DNA from: Gardnerella vaginalis
Lineage (GTDB): Bacteria > Actinomycetota > Actinomycetes > Actinomycetales > Bifidobacteriaceae
Direction of reading: 5' to 3'
DNA: 64,000 nt
Assembly (NCBI RefSeq): GCF_001546455.1
Contig: NZ_KQ956813.1
Coordinates: 62,001 to 126,000 of the forward strand
In this document: positions 46,051-58,401 of the stretch, piece after piece
How positions within the stretch are numbered: position 1 is the stretch's first letter
Layout of the letters: every line of letters starts with the position of its first letter
The notes under the pieces: generated by a model
The model's input: only the letters and a program-made list of their open reading frames with translations
What the model was told of the DNA's origin: nothing
Database searches by the model: none
Program-made: the position numbers and the translations under genes

Positions 46051-47172
46051 TTATTTAATCAAATCTTTAGCGAGCTTAACAAAAGTGCTAGCAAGTTGAG
46101 TTTTAGATAATTTACCATCTTCATCTAAAACAGCTGGCCTTCCACTTTCACCTATCTCCCTAATGCTTGTATCTAATGGAATTTGAGCTAGAAGAGGAAT
46201 ATTTGCGTTTAATGCTTTGCAAAGCTGATTACTCACTCGCTTTCCGCCGCCTGAACCAAAGATTTCTAAGCGTGTTCCGTTGTTTTCAAACCAACTCATG
46301 TTTTCTACAACACCACGCACATTAACTGGAATTTGTAACGCCATAAGCCCAGCCCTAACTGCAACATCTGAAGCACTAGGTTGAGGGGTTGTAACAACAA
46401 CAAGCTCCACATTTGGCAATGATTGCGCAACAGCTAAGGCCATATCTCCTGTTCCTGGAGCCAAATCTAAAAGAAGAACATCGGGGTCTGCCCACCAAAC
46501 GTCGCAAAGAAATTGTTCCAAAGAACGCTGCAAACGAGGCCCTCTCCACAAAATCGCACGATCCGTTCCAGCAAACATGCCAATGGAAATTAGTTTTACT
46601 CCCCATGCTTCAACAGGCATAAGCATGCCGTTTAAATTAGTAGGCTGAGTTGTAACGCCAAACATTTTAGGTATTGAAAACCCATAAACGTCTGCATCTA
46701 TTACGGCTGTTTTGTAGCCTAGAGAAGCAAAAGCCGCAGCTAAATTAGCGGTTATAGAAGATTTTCCAACTCCGCCCTTTCCCGATGCAATAGCAAAAAT
46801 CCTTGTTTTAACGCCATTTTTGTTAAATGGATTTTCTTTACGCTCTTCTTTTAAATCCGAAACAAGCTTTGCGAGCTTATCTTTACTCATTGCTTTTACG
46901 TTTACGGTTGGAATAAGCTTTGCGTTTGGATATTTTTCTACAGCATTCTGAACTCTTTGCGTAATAACCTGGGCTAATGGGCAGTCTGGAACAGTAAGCT
47001 CAATATCAATAGAAACATTGTAAATTGGGTTACTATTTGATTTGATTTCTTGCTTAACTGCGTGCACTCCAGTTACCATGTTTAGTTCGGTAACAGATTT
47101 GCCCAATTCTGGGTCAATCACACTCCCCAATAAATCGTAAATACGCGTTTCGAGTTCAGTAACGTTACACAT
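46051..47172 (-). CDS. mrp: Mrp/ApbC-type P-loop ATPase, iron-sulfur carrier family
   Basis: A 373-residue protein with an N-terminal MIP18/DUF59 domain (residues about 1-95, SVIDPELGKSVTELNMV) and a ParA-like ATPase domain. The deviant Walker A is ASGKGGVGKSS and IDADVYGFSIPKMFG follows. The C-terminal C-x2-C that binds the cluster in many homologues is absent: the place reads ENMSWFENNGTRLEIFGSGGG, so cluster transfer may work differently. The ATG at 47172 is used; a GTG at 47184 overlapping the ligA stop is equally in frame and possible. It is coupled to ligA. Confidence 0.85.
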   Translation of the reverse strand: MCNVTELETRIYDLLGSVIDPELGKSVTELNMVTGVHAVKQEIKSNSNPIYNVSIDIELTVPDCPLAQVITQRVQNAVEKYPNAKLIPTVNVKAMSKDKLAKLVSDLKEERKENPFNKNGVKTRIFAIASGKGGVGKSSITANLAAAFASLGYKTAVIDADVYGFSIPKMFGVTTQPTNLNGMLMPVEAWGVKLISIGMFAGTDRAILWRGPRLQRSLEQFLCDVWWADPDVLLLDLAPGTGDMALAVAQSLPNVELVVVTTPQPSASDVAVRAGLMALQIPVNVRGVVENMSWFENNGTRLEIFGSGGGKRVSNQLCKALNANIPLLAQIPLDTSIREIGESGRPAVLDEDGKLSKTQLASTFVKLAKDLIK

Positions 47173-47180
47173 TTTATGAT

Positions 47181-50051
<2,871 letters not shown>

Positions 50052-50087
50052 TTAATCCATTTTATAGTCTATTTAGCAAGAATCTAA

Positions 50088-53000
50088 TCAAGCGTTAAGA
50101 GATCGCAAAAATTGCATTTGAACAACACTTTCGGCAGAACCATTTCTAAACAACATTCTTGCTCTCGCTACAGAAAGCGTTCGAGCAATAACAAACATTC
50201 CCTCATTAACCGTAATTTTTGCAGCATCATCAATAATTCCATAAGCCTTAATATCTGGCCATTTTGCCACATTGTTGATTCTTAGCACTTCTTCTACCTG
50301 TTGCATGTCTTTTGGTACAGCAATGCACTGGGATTGCATACGACTTAGAAGCTCTGAAAGTTCAAATTCAAGCGATTCATTTTTTTCGCTAAACAGGCTA
50401 TCAGCAATTTTGTACGCCGCAACAGCAAGAGGAAAATTGTCTTGCATCCACTCGGCGTAAGCCAGCTTGTAGTAGATAAATGCAGCGTCTTCCCTATCAA
50501 AACACACTTGTAAAGCGTTTAAGCATACAGCCTCTACCGAAGGCCAATCTTCTTGATTAGATAATTGAGAAGCCAGCTTTAAATGAGAGATAACATACGT
50601 AGGAGCATAAGAAACCATTGTGTTCAAATGCTTTAACGCTTCTTTATGTCTTCCTAGCTGTTCAAGCAAATCAGCTATTTCCATATGAGCATAAAAAAGT
50701 CCATCTGGTATAAGACGCATTTGCTCATTTTGTGTTGCAAATAAACGATTATAAACAACACGCTCCGCATAAGAGTTAAAGTATCTTGGAACAACATCTC
50801 CAGAAGCAAAAATCTCATCAAAATGCTTTATGTTGTTCTCGTATTCTTCGATTGCGCTATTTAAATCTTCGCTCACAAATTGTTCGTGTGCATGCATACG
50901 CATGTTGTAAATATCTTTTGACGCCTTAAACGATATTTCTGGTATTTCTTTTTCGTCTATTAAAGCGCTTATTACAAGGTTGGACTGATCGTTTAGCTCT
51001 GGATCATTAATGCTTTCAATAACATCCATTGCCATTCGAGCTTTTTCTGCATTCGTTAATATTTCTTTAGACGCTATGTGATTAAAATCTGCAACAGCTT
51101 GCTGTAGAACATCTTCACGCTGAATTGAAAGACCTTTTGCATCTTGAGTTGCCAATATTTCTTGCGATTTTGCGTCGAAAATTACATCGGAAAATTCTGG
51201 CTCTTCTTGAGCACCATGCGGAGCAAAGCAGCTGTCTCGTAAATCAAAGTTTGGATTAATCTGATTTAACGCGCCATTTTCGTCAATTTTAAATGTTGCA
51301 TTGAATTTTTTATATGCTTCAATAGGATTGTTTAAGCCGTTTGCACGTATGTGTTTTAAGAACGACTTTCTAGTAAAAGTAACAGTCAGCAAAGGTATAA
51401 TCGAAGGGGATTTACTAAACGCTTCCAGCGGATCTTCGTTTTTATTGTCTGGAGCATTGTCGAAAGCATTGGCTGAAGTATTATCGGCATTATTATCCGC
51501 GCTATTAACAGAATTATTATCCGCGCTAATATCTGCGTTAGATCCTAAATTAGAAAAATTACTATTAACGTCTCCATGAATATCCCCATCTTTTGGGTCA
51601 CCTTTTGACCTTGCTGCATTCTTATTCATATGATTTAAAGCGTTAATTGTTTGGCTTAACATACGGTTCATTGCAACATCTTGTGCTGCAATCATTTCTT
51701 CTAAGCCAATTGAATCTAAGCGTATAGAAACATTCTGCACTTCTTCGCTAGCGCCAAAAGCAAGAGTTGCCATTATTAATCCAAGACGAAGATTGTAGTT
51801 AGTTGTCATCTTAGATTTATTTTTTTCGCTTACTGAAACAAAGTCTTTTTTAATAGAATCATAGGCTCTAGAAGGCATCATTGAGCTACCAGTGGCCATA
51901 AACGCAAGCGCAACGTTTCCATCTTCTAGATTCGATCTAAAATCTGCATCAAACCTAAAAGGCAAGTAAAGGCTTCGAATTAGTTCGGAAAGTCTTTGTC
52001 TGTAAGACCATTCGCAATCAGAAGATCCACTTGCCTTGTAGACAAATAAGTCATTAGATTTTCTAGCACGATTAAGCAAATGCATAAGTGGACGAACATT
52101 ATCATCTTGCAAAGGATTGCCAAAAGAATTCATGTCGATTTCGCCACTTGCGCAAAATGCCGGATTGTTTATAAACGCAAAATCCATTGCGCAAACCTGA
52201 TTGCACGTTACGCTATTTTCTATTAGATTACCGCCATTAGCGCAGTTTTCTTCTAAGCAGTTGCTAATAGACTGAAACCTGTTTATTGCTCCTTCTATGC
52301 GTAAAGCTCTTAAAGCAGACTTTGCTTCTAGAGAGTCTTCCCAAAGAAGAAAGTTTGAGTCTGAGCACTTAGATTTTTGCAAATGAAGCCGTTCGGCTCC
52401 GTGCACAGCTTCTAAAGCACCAGCGTTTTCTAATGCTCCAGCGTCTGCCATTAGATATTCAAAATATTCTTCCATTGCAGAAACTCGTAAGCCAGCGTTT
52501 TTGGCAGCCTTAGAATCGCAAATACTTCGCCTAATGGCTCCAAGTGGCGCTTCTTTTGTAAGACGTCTAAAAATGTTTCCAGAACCAAATCCGCTAAAGG
52601 CTAGCAAAATATCTGGAACAAAGAATGATGCAAAGAAAGATATAGCAATTGCATCAAAATAAGTAAGATTGCAACGCAGATTATTTGGCAGTTCTACACG
52701 CGTTTCTTCTAGGGTATATGTTTCTTCTTTACTGTTTGCTTTACGAATCCAAGAAGATACCCATTGAATTCCGTCATCTTGAGAAAGTTGAACAACAACA
52801 TCTCCCTTAATAACAACTAGATTGCCACTTGCTTTATTTTTTAAGCTATTTTTTGCAACATGGCTTGGACTGTGACTTGCGTGAATCGTTTTTTTATTGT
52901 TAAAACCGTAGAATCTATTAGAGTCAATAAGAGTCATTGAATTTTGCTCAATAAAAGACAATTCTGGTATGTTTTCTATTGCATCTTCAATAGTTATAGT

Positions 53001-53360
53001 GTTTCCCCCGTAAACTCTACCTTCTAAATCTGCAACAGCAAGTTGGCGAAAACGCTTGCAATCCCTGCTAAACATTCCAATAGCAATGCCTTGTTTTTTG
53101 CCAGAAATCTTAATCCAACCTAATTTTGTTGAACAAGGAATAAGAGGAAAATTGTTAAAAATATGCTTTTTTGAAAATGCTTTAACTTTGATTGACTTTC
53201 CTTCTTGCCACAAAGCATCAATAGTATGTAGCACAATCTGCACGCGAGTATTTGCACTATCTGCGTAATTTTCTGCGCTACTTTCTGCGCTATTATCTGT
53301 GTTATTATTCGCAGAATCTGCACTACCGCTGGATTGCACTTTGTCTTGCATATTCCTCAT
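50088..53360 (-). CDS. Large TPR-containing protein of unknown function
   Basis: A 1090-residue soluble protein without signal peptide. I do not recognise the N-terminal two thirds. At the C-terminus, about residues 855-1010, helical repeats of TPR type are visible (NSAIEEYENNIKHFDEIF, YAHMEIADLLEQLGRHKEAL, VISHLKLASQLSNQEDWPS, AAFIYYKLAYAEWMQDNFP). Two low-complexity tracts rich in Ser, Asp, Asn and Ala occur at residues about 9-37 and 600-650, encoded by repetitive DNA. One short hydrophobic stretch near 240-265 may be buried or membrane-associated. The start could also be the ATG at 53351. It lies between ligA and oxyR on the same strand, but is not tightly coupled to either. Confidence 0.75.
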   Translation of the reverse strand: MRNMQDKVQSSGSADSANNNTDNSAESSAENYADSANTRVQIVLHTIDALWQEGKSIKVKAFSKKHIFNNFPLIPCSTKLGWIKISGKKQGIAIGMFSRDCKRFRQLAVADLEGRVYGGNTITIEDAIENIPELSFIEQNSMTLIDSNRFYGFNNKKTIHASHSPSHVAKNSLKNKASGNLVVIKGDVVVQLSQDDGIQWVSSWIRKANSKEETYTLEETRVELPNNLRCNLTYFDAIAISFFASFFVPDILLAFSGFGSGNIFRRLTKEAPLGAIRRSICDSKAAKNAGLRVSAMEEYFEYLMADAGALENAGALEAVHGAERLHLQKSKCSDSNFLLWEDSLEAKSALRALRIEGAINRFQSISNCLEENCANGGNLIENSVTCNQVCAMDFAFINNPAFCASGEIDMNSFGNPLQDDNVRPLMHLLNRARKSNDLFVYKASGSSDCEWSYRQRLSELIRSLYLPFRFDADFRSNLEDGNVALAFMATGSSMMPSRAYDSIKKDFVSVSEKNKSKMTTNYNLRLGLIMATLAFGASEEVQNVSIRLDSIGLEEMIAAQDVAMNRMLSQTINALNHMNKNAARSKGDPKDGDIHGDVNSNFSNLGSNADISADNNSVNSADNNADNTSANAFDNAPDNKNEDPLEAFSKSPSIIPLLTVTFTRKSFLKHIRANGLNNPIEAYKKFNATFKIDENGALNQINPNFDLRDSCFAPHGAQEEPEFSDVIFDAKSQEILATQDAKGLSIQREDVLQQAVADFNHIASKEILTNAEKARMAMDVIESINDPELNDQSNLVISALIDEKEIPEISFKASKDIYNMRMHAHEQFVSEDLNSAIEEYENNIKHFDEIFASGDVVPRYFNSYAERVVYNRLFATQNEQMRLIPDGLFYAHMEIADLLEQLGRHKEALKHLNTMVSYAPTYVISHLKLASQLSNQEDWPSVEAVCLNALQVCFDREDAAFIYYKLAYAEWMQDNFPLAVAAYKIADSLFSEKNESLEFELSELLSRMQSQCIAVPKDMQQVEEVLRINNVAKWPDIKAYGIIDDAAKITVNEGMFVIARTLSVARARMLFRNGSAESVVQMQFLRSLNA

Positions 53361-53586
53361 TCTTTCGTCTTTTAATGTTGATTTTTGCGCAAACCAACAG
53401 TTCAGTCACGTTTAAACAACTTTATACCTACAATGTTTATACACACATTGATTCTTACTCAAACATTTTAAGTATAGCGGATATTGAATCTAAAAACACA
53501 GCTTAAGCACGCGTGTTTTATTGTATAACAATCTAAGATACCCGTGTTTATTTGCTCTTAAAACCTACATTTAACGATTATTGTTT

Positions 53587-54489
53587 TTAATTTTTATGCA
53601 AGTTTGCACATACTCCAGAAATAATCTTGCCTACTCCTTCCATAATCTGGTCTACTGGAGAAGCGGCACGCCAATTTAAGTACAATGAGCGATATGGTTT
53701 TGGAGAATTAAACTCGCGAATCGTTAAGCCAGTTGGCTGAACAATAGGCGGAAGGATTGCAAGACGCGGAAGCAGAGTTACATCTTTACTTCCAACAACC
53801 ATGTATCTTAATGTTTCCAAAGATGTTGCGCAAAATTCCGACTGCTTTGCGCCAACTTTTTGACAAACATCAACCATGCTTCGTCTCATGCAATGGCCAT
53901 CTTCCAAAAGCAACACTTTTTGACTAGACAATTGAGAAATATCTATTGGAGTACTCTGGTGGCCAAATTCAGAGTTTGTAGACGCCGCTAAAACAAAATC
54001 TTCATCAAAAATGTGCTTAACTCTTAGTGTTGACTCGGTTAATCTCTCGCTTAATATTGCAGCATCAATCTGACCACTATGCAGCATTTCTATAAGAGTT
54101 GCAGACTTTTCTTCAACAAAACGAACAGTAAAATTAGGCTTAAGTTTACGCAAAACTGGCATTATTCTTGGCATAAGATAAGGGCATAGTGTTGGGAAAA
54201 CACCCAAAACTACAGTAGACGACCATGGATCTTCTAAGCGTCTTGCTGCTTGATAAATATTGGAAATATCTGCGTGAATGCGATTTGCGTAATACACTAC
54301 TTCTCTTCCAGCTGGAGTTAAAATTTGTTTTCCAGGTGTACGCTCAATAAGACATACACCTAATAAATCTTCTAACTTTTTAATTTGCGTAGATAAAGTT
54401 GGTTGAGAAACATGCATACGTTCAGCAGCCTTTGTAAAACTTTCTTCTTTTGCAAAGGCTATTAAGTATTCAAGCGATTTAATATTCAC
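53587..54489 (-). CDS. oxyR: Hydrogen-peroxide-sensing regulator OxyR (LysR family)
   Basis: A 300-residue LysR-type regulator. The N-terminal winged helix has FTKAAERMHVSQPTLSTQIK and LEDLLGVCLIERT. The redox switch is intact: Cys200 in LLLEDGHCMRRSM and Cys209, nine residues later, correspond to Cys199 and Cys208 of E. coli OxyR. The start is GTG, with AAGGGGA 5 bases upstream. It follows ahpF by 49 bases on the same strand, giving ahpC-ahpF-oxyR, and an OxyR-like site lies upstream of ahpC. It should activate this cluster under peroxide stress and may autoregulate. Confidence 0.93.
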   Translation of the reverse strand: MNIKSLEYLIAFAKEESFTKAAERMHVSQPTLSTQIKKLEDLLGVCLIERTPGKQILTPAGREVVYYANRIHADISNIYQAARRLEDPWSSTVVLGVFPTLCPYLMPRIMPVLRKLKPNFTVRFVEEKSATLIEMLHSGQIDAAILSERLTESTLRVKHIFDEDFVLAASTNSEFGHQSTPIDISQLSSQKVLLLEDGHCMRRSMVDVCQKVGAKQSEFCATSLETLRYMVVGSKDVTLLPRLAILPPIVQPTGLTIREFNSPKPYRSLYLNWRAASPVDQIMEGVGKIISGVCANLHKN

Positions 54490-54538
54490 GTATTCCCCTT
54501 ATATGTTTCATACATTTTGTTTTATTCTTAAAGTCGTT

Positions 54539-56158
54539 TTAATTTTGTGGACTTCTAATCAAATAGTCAAAAGCGCTAAGTGCTGCGTTTGCTCCAGATC
54601 CATATGCTGTAACAATCTGCTTATAAGGCTCATCCGAGCAATCGCCAGCAGCAAAAATGCCAGGAATATTCGTGCATCCTCTTCTATCTGTTATTATTTC
54701 CGCTCGATTGTTAAGACTTAATTTATCTGCAACCCACTTTGTGTTTGGCATTAGTCCAATCTGAACAAACACTCCGTCTGTTTGCAAAACTTTTTCGTTG
54801 TTTTTGCTATTTTCTGCTATTTCTTTATTGCGCTCCTTATATTGCACGGCTGTAACCTTTTTGCCATCTCCATCTATTCTACTCATTGCAGCGCTAGTTA
54901 ATACAGTAGTGTTGGAAAGAGAATTCAAAGTGTTTAGCAATACTTGATCTGCTTTAAGAAAATCCATAAATTCAATAACGGTAACGTGATTTGCAATACC
55001 TGCTAAATCAATTGCAGCTTCGACTCCAGAGTTTCCGCCGCCAACAACTACAACGTTTTTGTTTTTAAACAAAGGACCATCACAATGAGGGCAGAATGAC
55101 ACTCCCCTGTTTCGGTAATCATCTTCCCCAGGGATGCCAAGCGTTCTCCAAGTAGCGCCAGTTGCAATAATAACAGCTTTAGCTTTTAGACTTCCACCAG
55201 ATTTGGTGTGTATTGTGTGCAAACCATAAGCTTCTTTAGCAATATCTAAAGATGTAGCCCAGTCTGGTGTAAAAACATCAATATTGTACTGTGCAATATG
55301 ATTTGTTAAATCACTAGCAAGTTGCGCTCCTGTTGTGTGCGCTTGAGAAATGTGGTTTTCTATGCTTTCTGTTTCAACAACTTGCCCGCCTCTATGATCC
55401 ATAATCATTGCCGTTTTAAGGCCTTTTCTAGCGGTGTATATTGCAGCTGCGCTGGCAGCAGGGCCTCCACCTACAATAAGAACATCGTATGGATTTTTAG
55501 AGTTCATTTTCTGTGCCATTAAAGAATCCGCAGAATCCGCAGAATCGCCATTTTTTTCTTGACTTAAAAGAACAGAAACTAATTCGTCTATAGAAGATCT
55601 GCCAGAAGAAATCATTTTTCCATTTTCAAAAACAGCAGGAACGCTCATAACACCAAGACTGTCTACCTCATTTTTAAAAGCGCTTCCCTCTACCGAAATA
55701 TGCTTTACTTTTGGATTAATAATGGAAATAGTGTTAAGAGATTGAACAACTTCTGGGCAGTTGATGCAAGTAACCGACATGTATGTAGTAACATTATGAT
55801 TTCCAAGCTGCAGAATGGCTTTGCGCTGTTCGTTACTAATTTTTGGAGCATAACCACTTACTTGCAAAAGTGCAAGAACTAAAGAGCTAAATTCGTGTCC
55901 TAGAGGCAATCCTGCAAAACTTACGGAAACATTATTTTGTGGATTTAAAACTTCAAAGCTTGGTCTTCGATTTGTACTACTTTTATTGCCTTCTATAACG
56001 GTGATTTTGTTGCTTTGATTTGCTACTTCTTGTAAAAGCTCAATAACTTTTTTAGAATTTTCGTCATTTTCAACGTACGCAACAAGATTAATTGGATTAA
56101 CCATTTTTTGCAGTAATCCAGCAAGTTGAGTAGTTAAGTTTGAATCCAATAAAGTCAT
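54539..56158 (-). CDS. ahpF: Alkyl hydroperoxide reductase subunit F
   Basis: The flavoprotein that passes electrons from NADH to AhpC, 539 residues. The N-terminal double thioredoxin-like domain holds TCINCPE (Cys131 and Cys134). The thioredoxin-reductase part has the FAD motif VGGGPAASAAAIYTARKG, the redox-active CPHCDG and the NADH motif VVGGGNSGVEAA, ending with GIFAAGDCSDEPYKQI. The ATG at 56158 is preferred to an in-frame GTG at 56167; both have weak ribosome-binding sites. It lies 92 bases after ahpC. Bifidobacteriaceae lack catalase, so this is likely a main peroxide defence. Confidence 0.93.
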   Translation of the reverse strand: MTLLDSNLTTQLAGLLQKMVNPINLVAYVENDENSKKVIELLQEVANQSNKITVIEGNKSSTNRRPSFEVLNPQNNVSVSFAGLPLGHEFSSLVLALLQVSGYAPKISNEQRKAILQLGNHNVTTYMSVTCINCPEVVQSLNTISIINPKVKHISVEGSAFKNEVDSLGVMSVPAVFENGKMISSGRSSIDELVSVLLSQEKNGDSADSADSLMAQKMNSKNPYDVLIVGGGPAASAAAIYTARKGLKTAMIMDHRGGQVVETESIENHISQAHTTGAQLASDLTNHIAQYNIDVFTPDWATSLDIAKEAYGLHTIHTKSGGSLKAKAVIIATGATWRTLGIPGEDDYRNRGVSFCPHCDGPLFKNKNVVVVGGGNSGVEAAIDLAGIANHVTVIEFMDFLKADQVLLNTLNSLSNTTVLTSAAMSRIDGDGKKVTAVQYKERNKEIAENSKNNEKVLQTDGVFVQIGLMPNTKWVADKLSLNNRAEIITDRRGCTNIPGIFAAGDCSDEPYKQIVTAYGSGANAALSAFDYLIRSPQN

Positions 56159-56250
56159 TATTTTCACTTTCTATAGCAAATCAAAGCAACATTAAAATTA
56201 AATAGTGTTAGAAATTATGCGATTAAATCACACATAAATCACGCATAAAA

Positions 56251-56814
56251 TCAGATTTTTCCAACCAAATCAATTGATGGAGCAAGTGTTTCTTCTCCCT
56301 GCTCCCATTTTGCTGGGCATACTTCGCCTGGGTGAGCTGCAATAAACTGAGCTGCCTTAACTTTGCGAAGCATCTCGTCTGCGTTTCTACCAATTCCATC
56401 TGCAGTCATCTCGTAGAACTGAATGTTTCCCTGAGGGTCTACAAGGAATGTGGCACGGTGAGCTAAGCCAGATTCTTCATTTAAAGCATTAAAGTTTTTA
56501 GAAAGTGCGCCATTTGGGTCTCCAAGCATTGTGTACTTGACTTTTGCAATGGCTTTAGAATCGTCATGCCAGGCTTTGTGAACAAAGTGAGTGTCTGTAG
56601 AAACAGAGTAAACTTCTACACCTAGCTCTTTAAGCTCTTCGTAGTGGTTTGCAAGATCTTCAAGTTCTGTAGGGCAAACAAACGAAAAATCTGCTGGATA
56701 GAAGAAGAATATAGCCCACTTTCCAAGAACATCATTATCGCTTACTTCTACAAATTCACCATTCTTATATCCATTTACTTTAAACGGAAGAATATGTGTA
56801 CCAATAAGGCTCAT
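56251..56814 (-). CDS. ahpC: Alkyl hydroperoxide reductase subunit C (peroxiredoxin)
   Basis: A typical 2-Cys peroxiredoxin of 187 residues that reduces hydrogen peroxide and organic peroxides. The peroxidatic Cys47 is in [12 protein letters not shown], the resolving Cys166 in [10 protein letters not shown], and the [11 protein letters not shown] region resembles the sensitivity motif of bacterial AhpC. The start at 56814 is set by TGGAG 6 bases upstream; an in-frame codon at 56868 would place 18 spurious residues before it. A promoter and OxyR-like box lie 110-160 bases upstream. Confidence 0.95.
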   Translation of the reverse strand: MSLIGTHILPFKVNGYKNGEFVEVSDNDVLGKWAIFFFYPADFSFVCPTELEDLANHYEELKELGVEVYSVSTDTHFVHKAWHDDSKAIAKVKYTMLGDPNGALSKNFNALNEESGLAHRATFLVDPQGNIQFYEMTADGIGRNADEMLRKVKAAQFIAAHPGEVCPAKWEQGEETLAPSIDLVGKI

Positions 56815-56926
56815 AATAACTCCAATCTTTAATCGCTTGTTAAAATCTTTTGATTGCGTTGTTTGCAATACTTTTAGTTAAACGTGTTAAATAGCTTGCT
56901 AAGAGTCTGGATTTAACTACATTCTT

Positions 56927-56975
56927 ATAATAGATTATTTATATCAAAAATCATATATCTATAGACAATATCTAT
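56927..56975 (-). promoter_or_regulatory. ahpC promoter with OxyR-like box
   Basis: On the minus strand TATTAT (56927-56932) can act as the -10, with a weak TATGAT 17 bases upstream. Next to it, ATAGACAATATCTAT (56961-56975) matches the OxyR half-site pattern ATAG-N7-CTAT. The 10-mer ATATCTATAG is also repeated directly (56955-56964 and 56968-56977). The box is centred about 48 bases from the expected start site, a normal activator position. Confidence 0.65.
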
Positions 56976-57082
56976 AGCTAAAAGGGTGTTGTATCAATAT
57001 CATTTTTATATTTTATGCTTGATATTTCAACGAAAACAACGCATAAGCAACAAGTAATACAAGATTTACGATTAATGAATGA

Positions 57083-57158
57083 TGGAGCGGACAGCGGGAC
57101 TCGAACCCGCGGTCTCAACCTTGGCAAGGTTGCGCTTTACCAACTAAGCTATATCCGC
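57083..57158 (-). tRNA. tRNA-Gly (anticodon GCC)
   Basis: A complete cloverleaf on the minus strand, 76 nt with an encoded CCA end. The acceptor stem GCGGATA pairs with TGTCCGC, the discriminator is T, the anticodon stem CAACC/GGTTG encloses TTGCCAA with anticodon GCC (57123-57125, read as GGC on the plus strand), and the T arm is CGGG-TTCGAGT-CCCG. No integrated element is seen on its 3' side. Confidence 0.95.
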
Positions 57159-57223
57159 AAACAGTTAACCAGTATAAGTCCACTTTTTTAAATATGCAAA
57201 TTGTGGAATGTCGTAAAAAAAAA

Positions 57224-57296
57224 TTACATATTTGTAACTAAAACCAAAAAAATTATGTAAAATAAGAATGGATTTATTCCAGGTTGTTGGAATAAA
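57224..57296 (+). promoter_or_regulatory. adh promoter region with two inverted repeats
   Basis: TTACATATTTGTAA (57224-57237) has 5-bp TTACA/TGTAA arms. TAAAAT (57258-57263) is a good -10. TTTATTCCA (57273-57281) and TGGAATAAA (57288-57296) form a perfect 9-bp inverted repeat around GGTTGT, at or just after the expected transcript start and 12 bases before the Shine-Dalgarno sequence. They look like operators, or for the second a leader hairpin. Confidence 0.6.
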
Positions 57297-57319
57297 AGCA
57301 ATAGAACAAGGAGGTATCT

Positions 57320-58330
57320 ATGAAGGCTATTGTTGCAACAAAGGATAAGAGGGCTCAAGTCGTAGAAAAGGAACTTCGCCCATTGAAATTTGGTGAAGCC
57401 TTACTCGACATGGAATGCTGCGGCGTATGTCATACCGATCTTCACGTTAAGAACCAAGATTTTGGCGATAAAACAGGCGTTGTGCTTGGCCACGAAGGCA
57501 TTGGTATTGTTAAGGAAGTTGGCCCTGGAGTAACAACGTTAAAGCCAGGCGACCGCGCATCTGTGGCATGGTTCTTTAAGGGATGCGGACACTGCGAGTA
57601 TTGCACTACTGGTAGGGAAACATTGTGCCGTAGCGTTTTGAACGCAGGCTACACTGCCGATGGCGGCATGTCTCAAGAGTGCATTGTTGCAGCAGATTAT
57701 GCTGTAAAGGTTCCAGAAGGCTTGGATCCAGCTCCTGCAAGCTCCATCACTTGCGCTGGTGTTACAACCTACAAGGCCATTAAGGAATCTGGTGTACACC
57801 CAGGCGAATGGCTTATTCTCTTTGGCCTTGGCGGCCTTGGAAATCTTGCGTTGCAATATGCAAAGAATGTATTTGGTGCGCACGTAATCGCAGTAGATGT
57901 TAACGACGCTCAGCTTGAATTCGCTAAGGAATATGGCGCAGATTTGTGCGTAAACCCACTTAAGGAAAATGTTCCTGAATTCGCTATGAAGAAGGTGGGC
58001 GGCGCTCATGGCGCTGTTGTAACCGCTGTAAGCAAGGCTGCTTTTAACTGCGCAGTTGACTCTGTGCGAGCAGGCGGCACTGTAGCAGCTGTTGGTCTTC
58101 CACCAGAAGACATGGAACTTAGCATTCCTCGCCTTGTTCTCGACGGAATCCGCTTGGTTGGATCTCTTGTTGGAACTCGTAAAGATTTGGAAGAAGCATT
58201 CCAGTTTGGTGCTGAAGGCAAGGTTGTTCCAAAATGCCACATGCGCAAGATGGAAGACATTAACGACATCTTCGACGAAATGCTTAGCGGTAAGATTCGT
58301 GGTCGAATGGTAATTGACCTTTCTCACTGA
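57320..58330 (+). CDS. adhP: Zinc-dependent alcohol dehydrogenase (AdhP type)
   Basis: An NAD-dependent medium-chain dehydrogenase of 336 residues, probably reducing acetaldehyde to ethanol to regenerate NAD in fermentation. Catalytic zinc ligands are Cys in [10 protein letters not shown] and His in [12 protein letters not shown]; the structural-zinc Cys are in [16 protein letters not shown]. The Rossmann motif is GLGGLGNLA near residue 176. AAGGAGGT, a perfect Shine-Dalgarno sequence, lies 5 bases before the ATG, and codon use is GC-richer than average, suggesting high expression. A terminator follows. Confidence 0.93.
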   Translation: MKAIVATKDKRAQVVEKELRPLKFGEALLDMECCGVCHTDLHVKNQDFGDKTGVVLGHEGIGIVKEVGPGVTTLKPGDRASVAWFFKGCGHCEYCTTGRETLCRSVLNAGYTADGGMSQECIVAADYAVKVPEGLDPAPASSITCAGVTTYKAIKESGVHPGEWLILFGLGGLGNLALQYAKNVFGAHVIAVDVNDAQLEFAKEYGADLCVNPLKENVPEFAMKKVGGAHGAVVTAVSKAAFNCAVDSVRAGGTVAAVGLPPEDMELSIPRLVLDGIRLVGSLVGTRKDLEEAFQFGAEGKVVPKCHMRKMEDINDIFDEMLSGKIRGRMVIDLSH

Positions 58331-58362
58331 GTTAAACTAAAAAGAGATAAGTTATAAAATCT

Positions 58363-58398
58363 AAAAGCCACTTAGCAAACGCTAGGTGGCTTTTGGTT
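58363..58398. terminator. Terminator after adhP
   Basis: AAAAGCCACTTAGC (58363-58376) pairs with GCTAGGTGGCTTTT (58381-58394), 14 bp with one wobble, with a 4-nt AAAC loop. It lies between convergent genes and can act in both directions. Confidence 0.92.
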
Positions 58399-58401
58399 TA
58401 T

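Noticed and set aside
57083-57158. tRNA-Gly as the attachment site of an integrated element
   Set aside because: Neither flank shows an integrase gene, a repeat of the tRNA 3' end or a change to mobile-type genes; the neighbours are ahpC and adhP.
57224-57237. TTACATATTTGTAA as a Rex (NADH-sensing) operator
   Set aside because: The Rex consensus has TTGTGA/TCACAA arms. The arms here are TTACA/TGTAA, so only a generic inverted repeat can be claimed.
57539-58327. A 262-codon open frame on the minus strand opposite adhP
   Set aside because: It mirrors a well-conserved dehydrogenase gene, has no ribosome-binding site, and its product is low-complexity and Cys/Ser/Asn-rich as expected of an antisense shadow.
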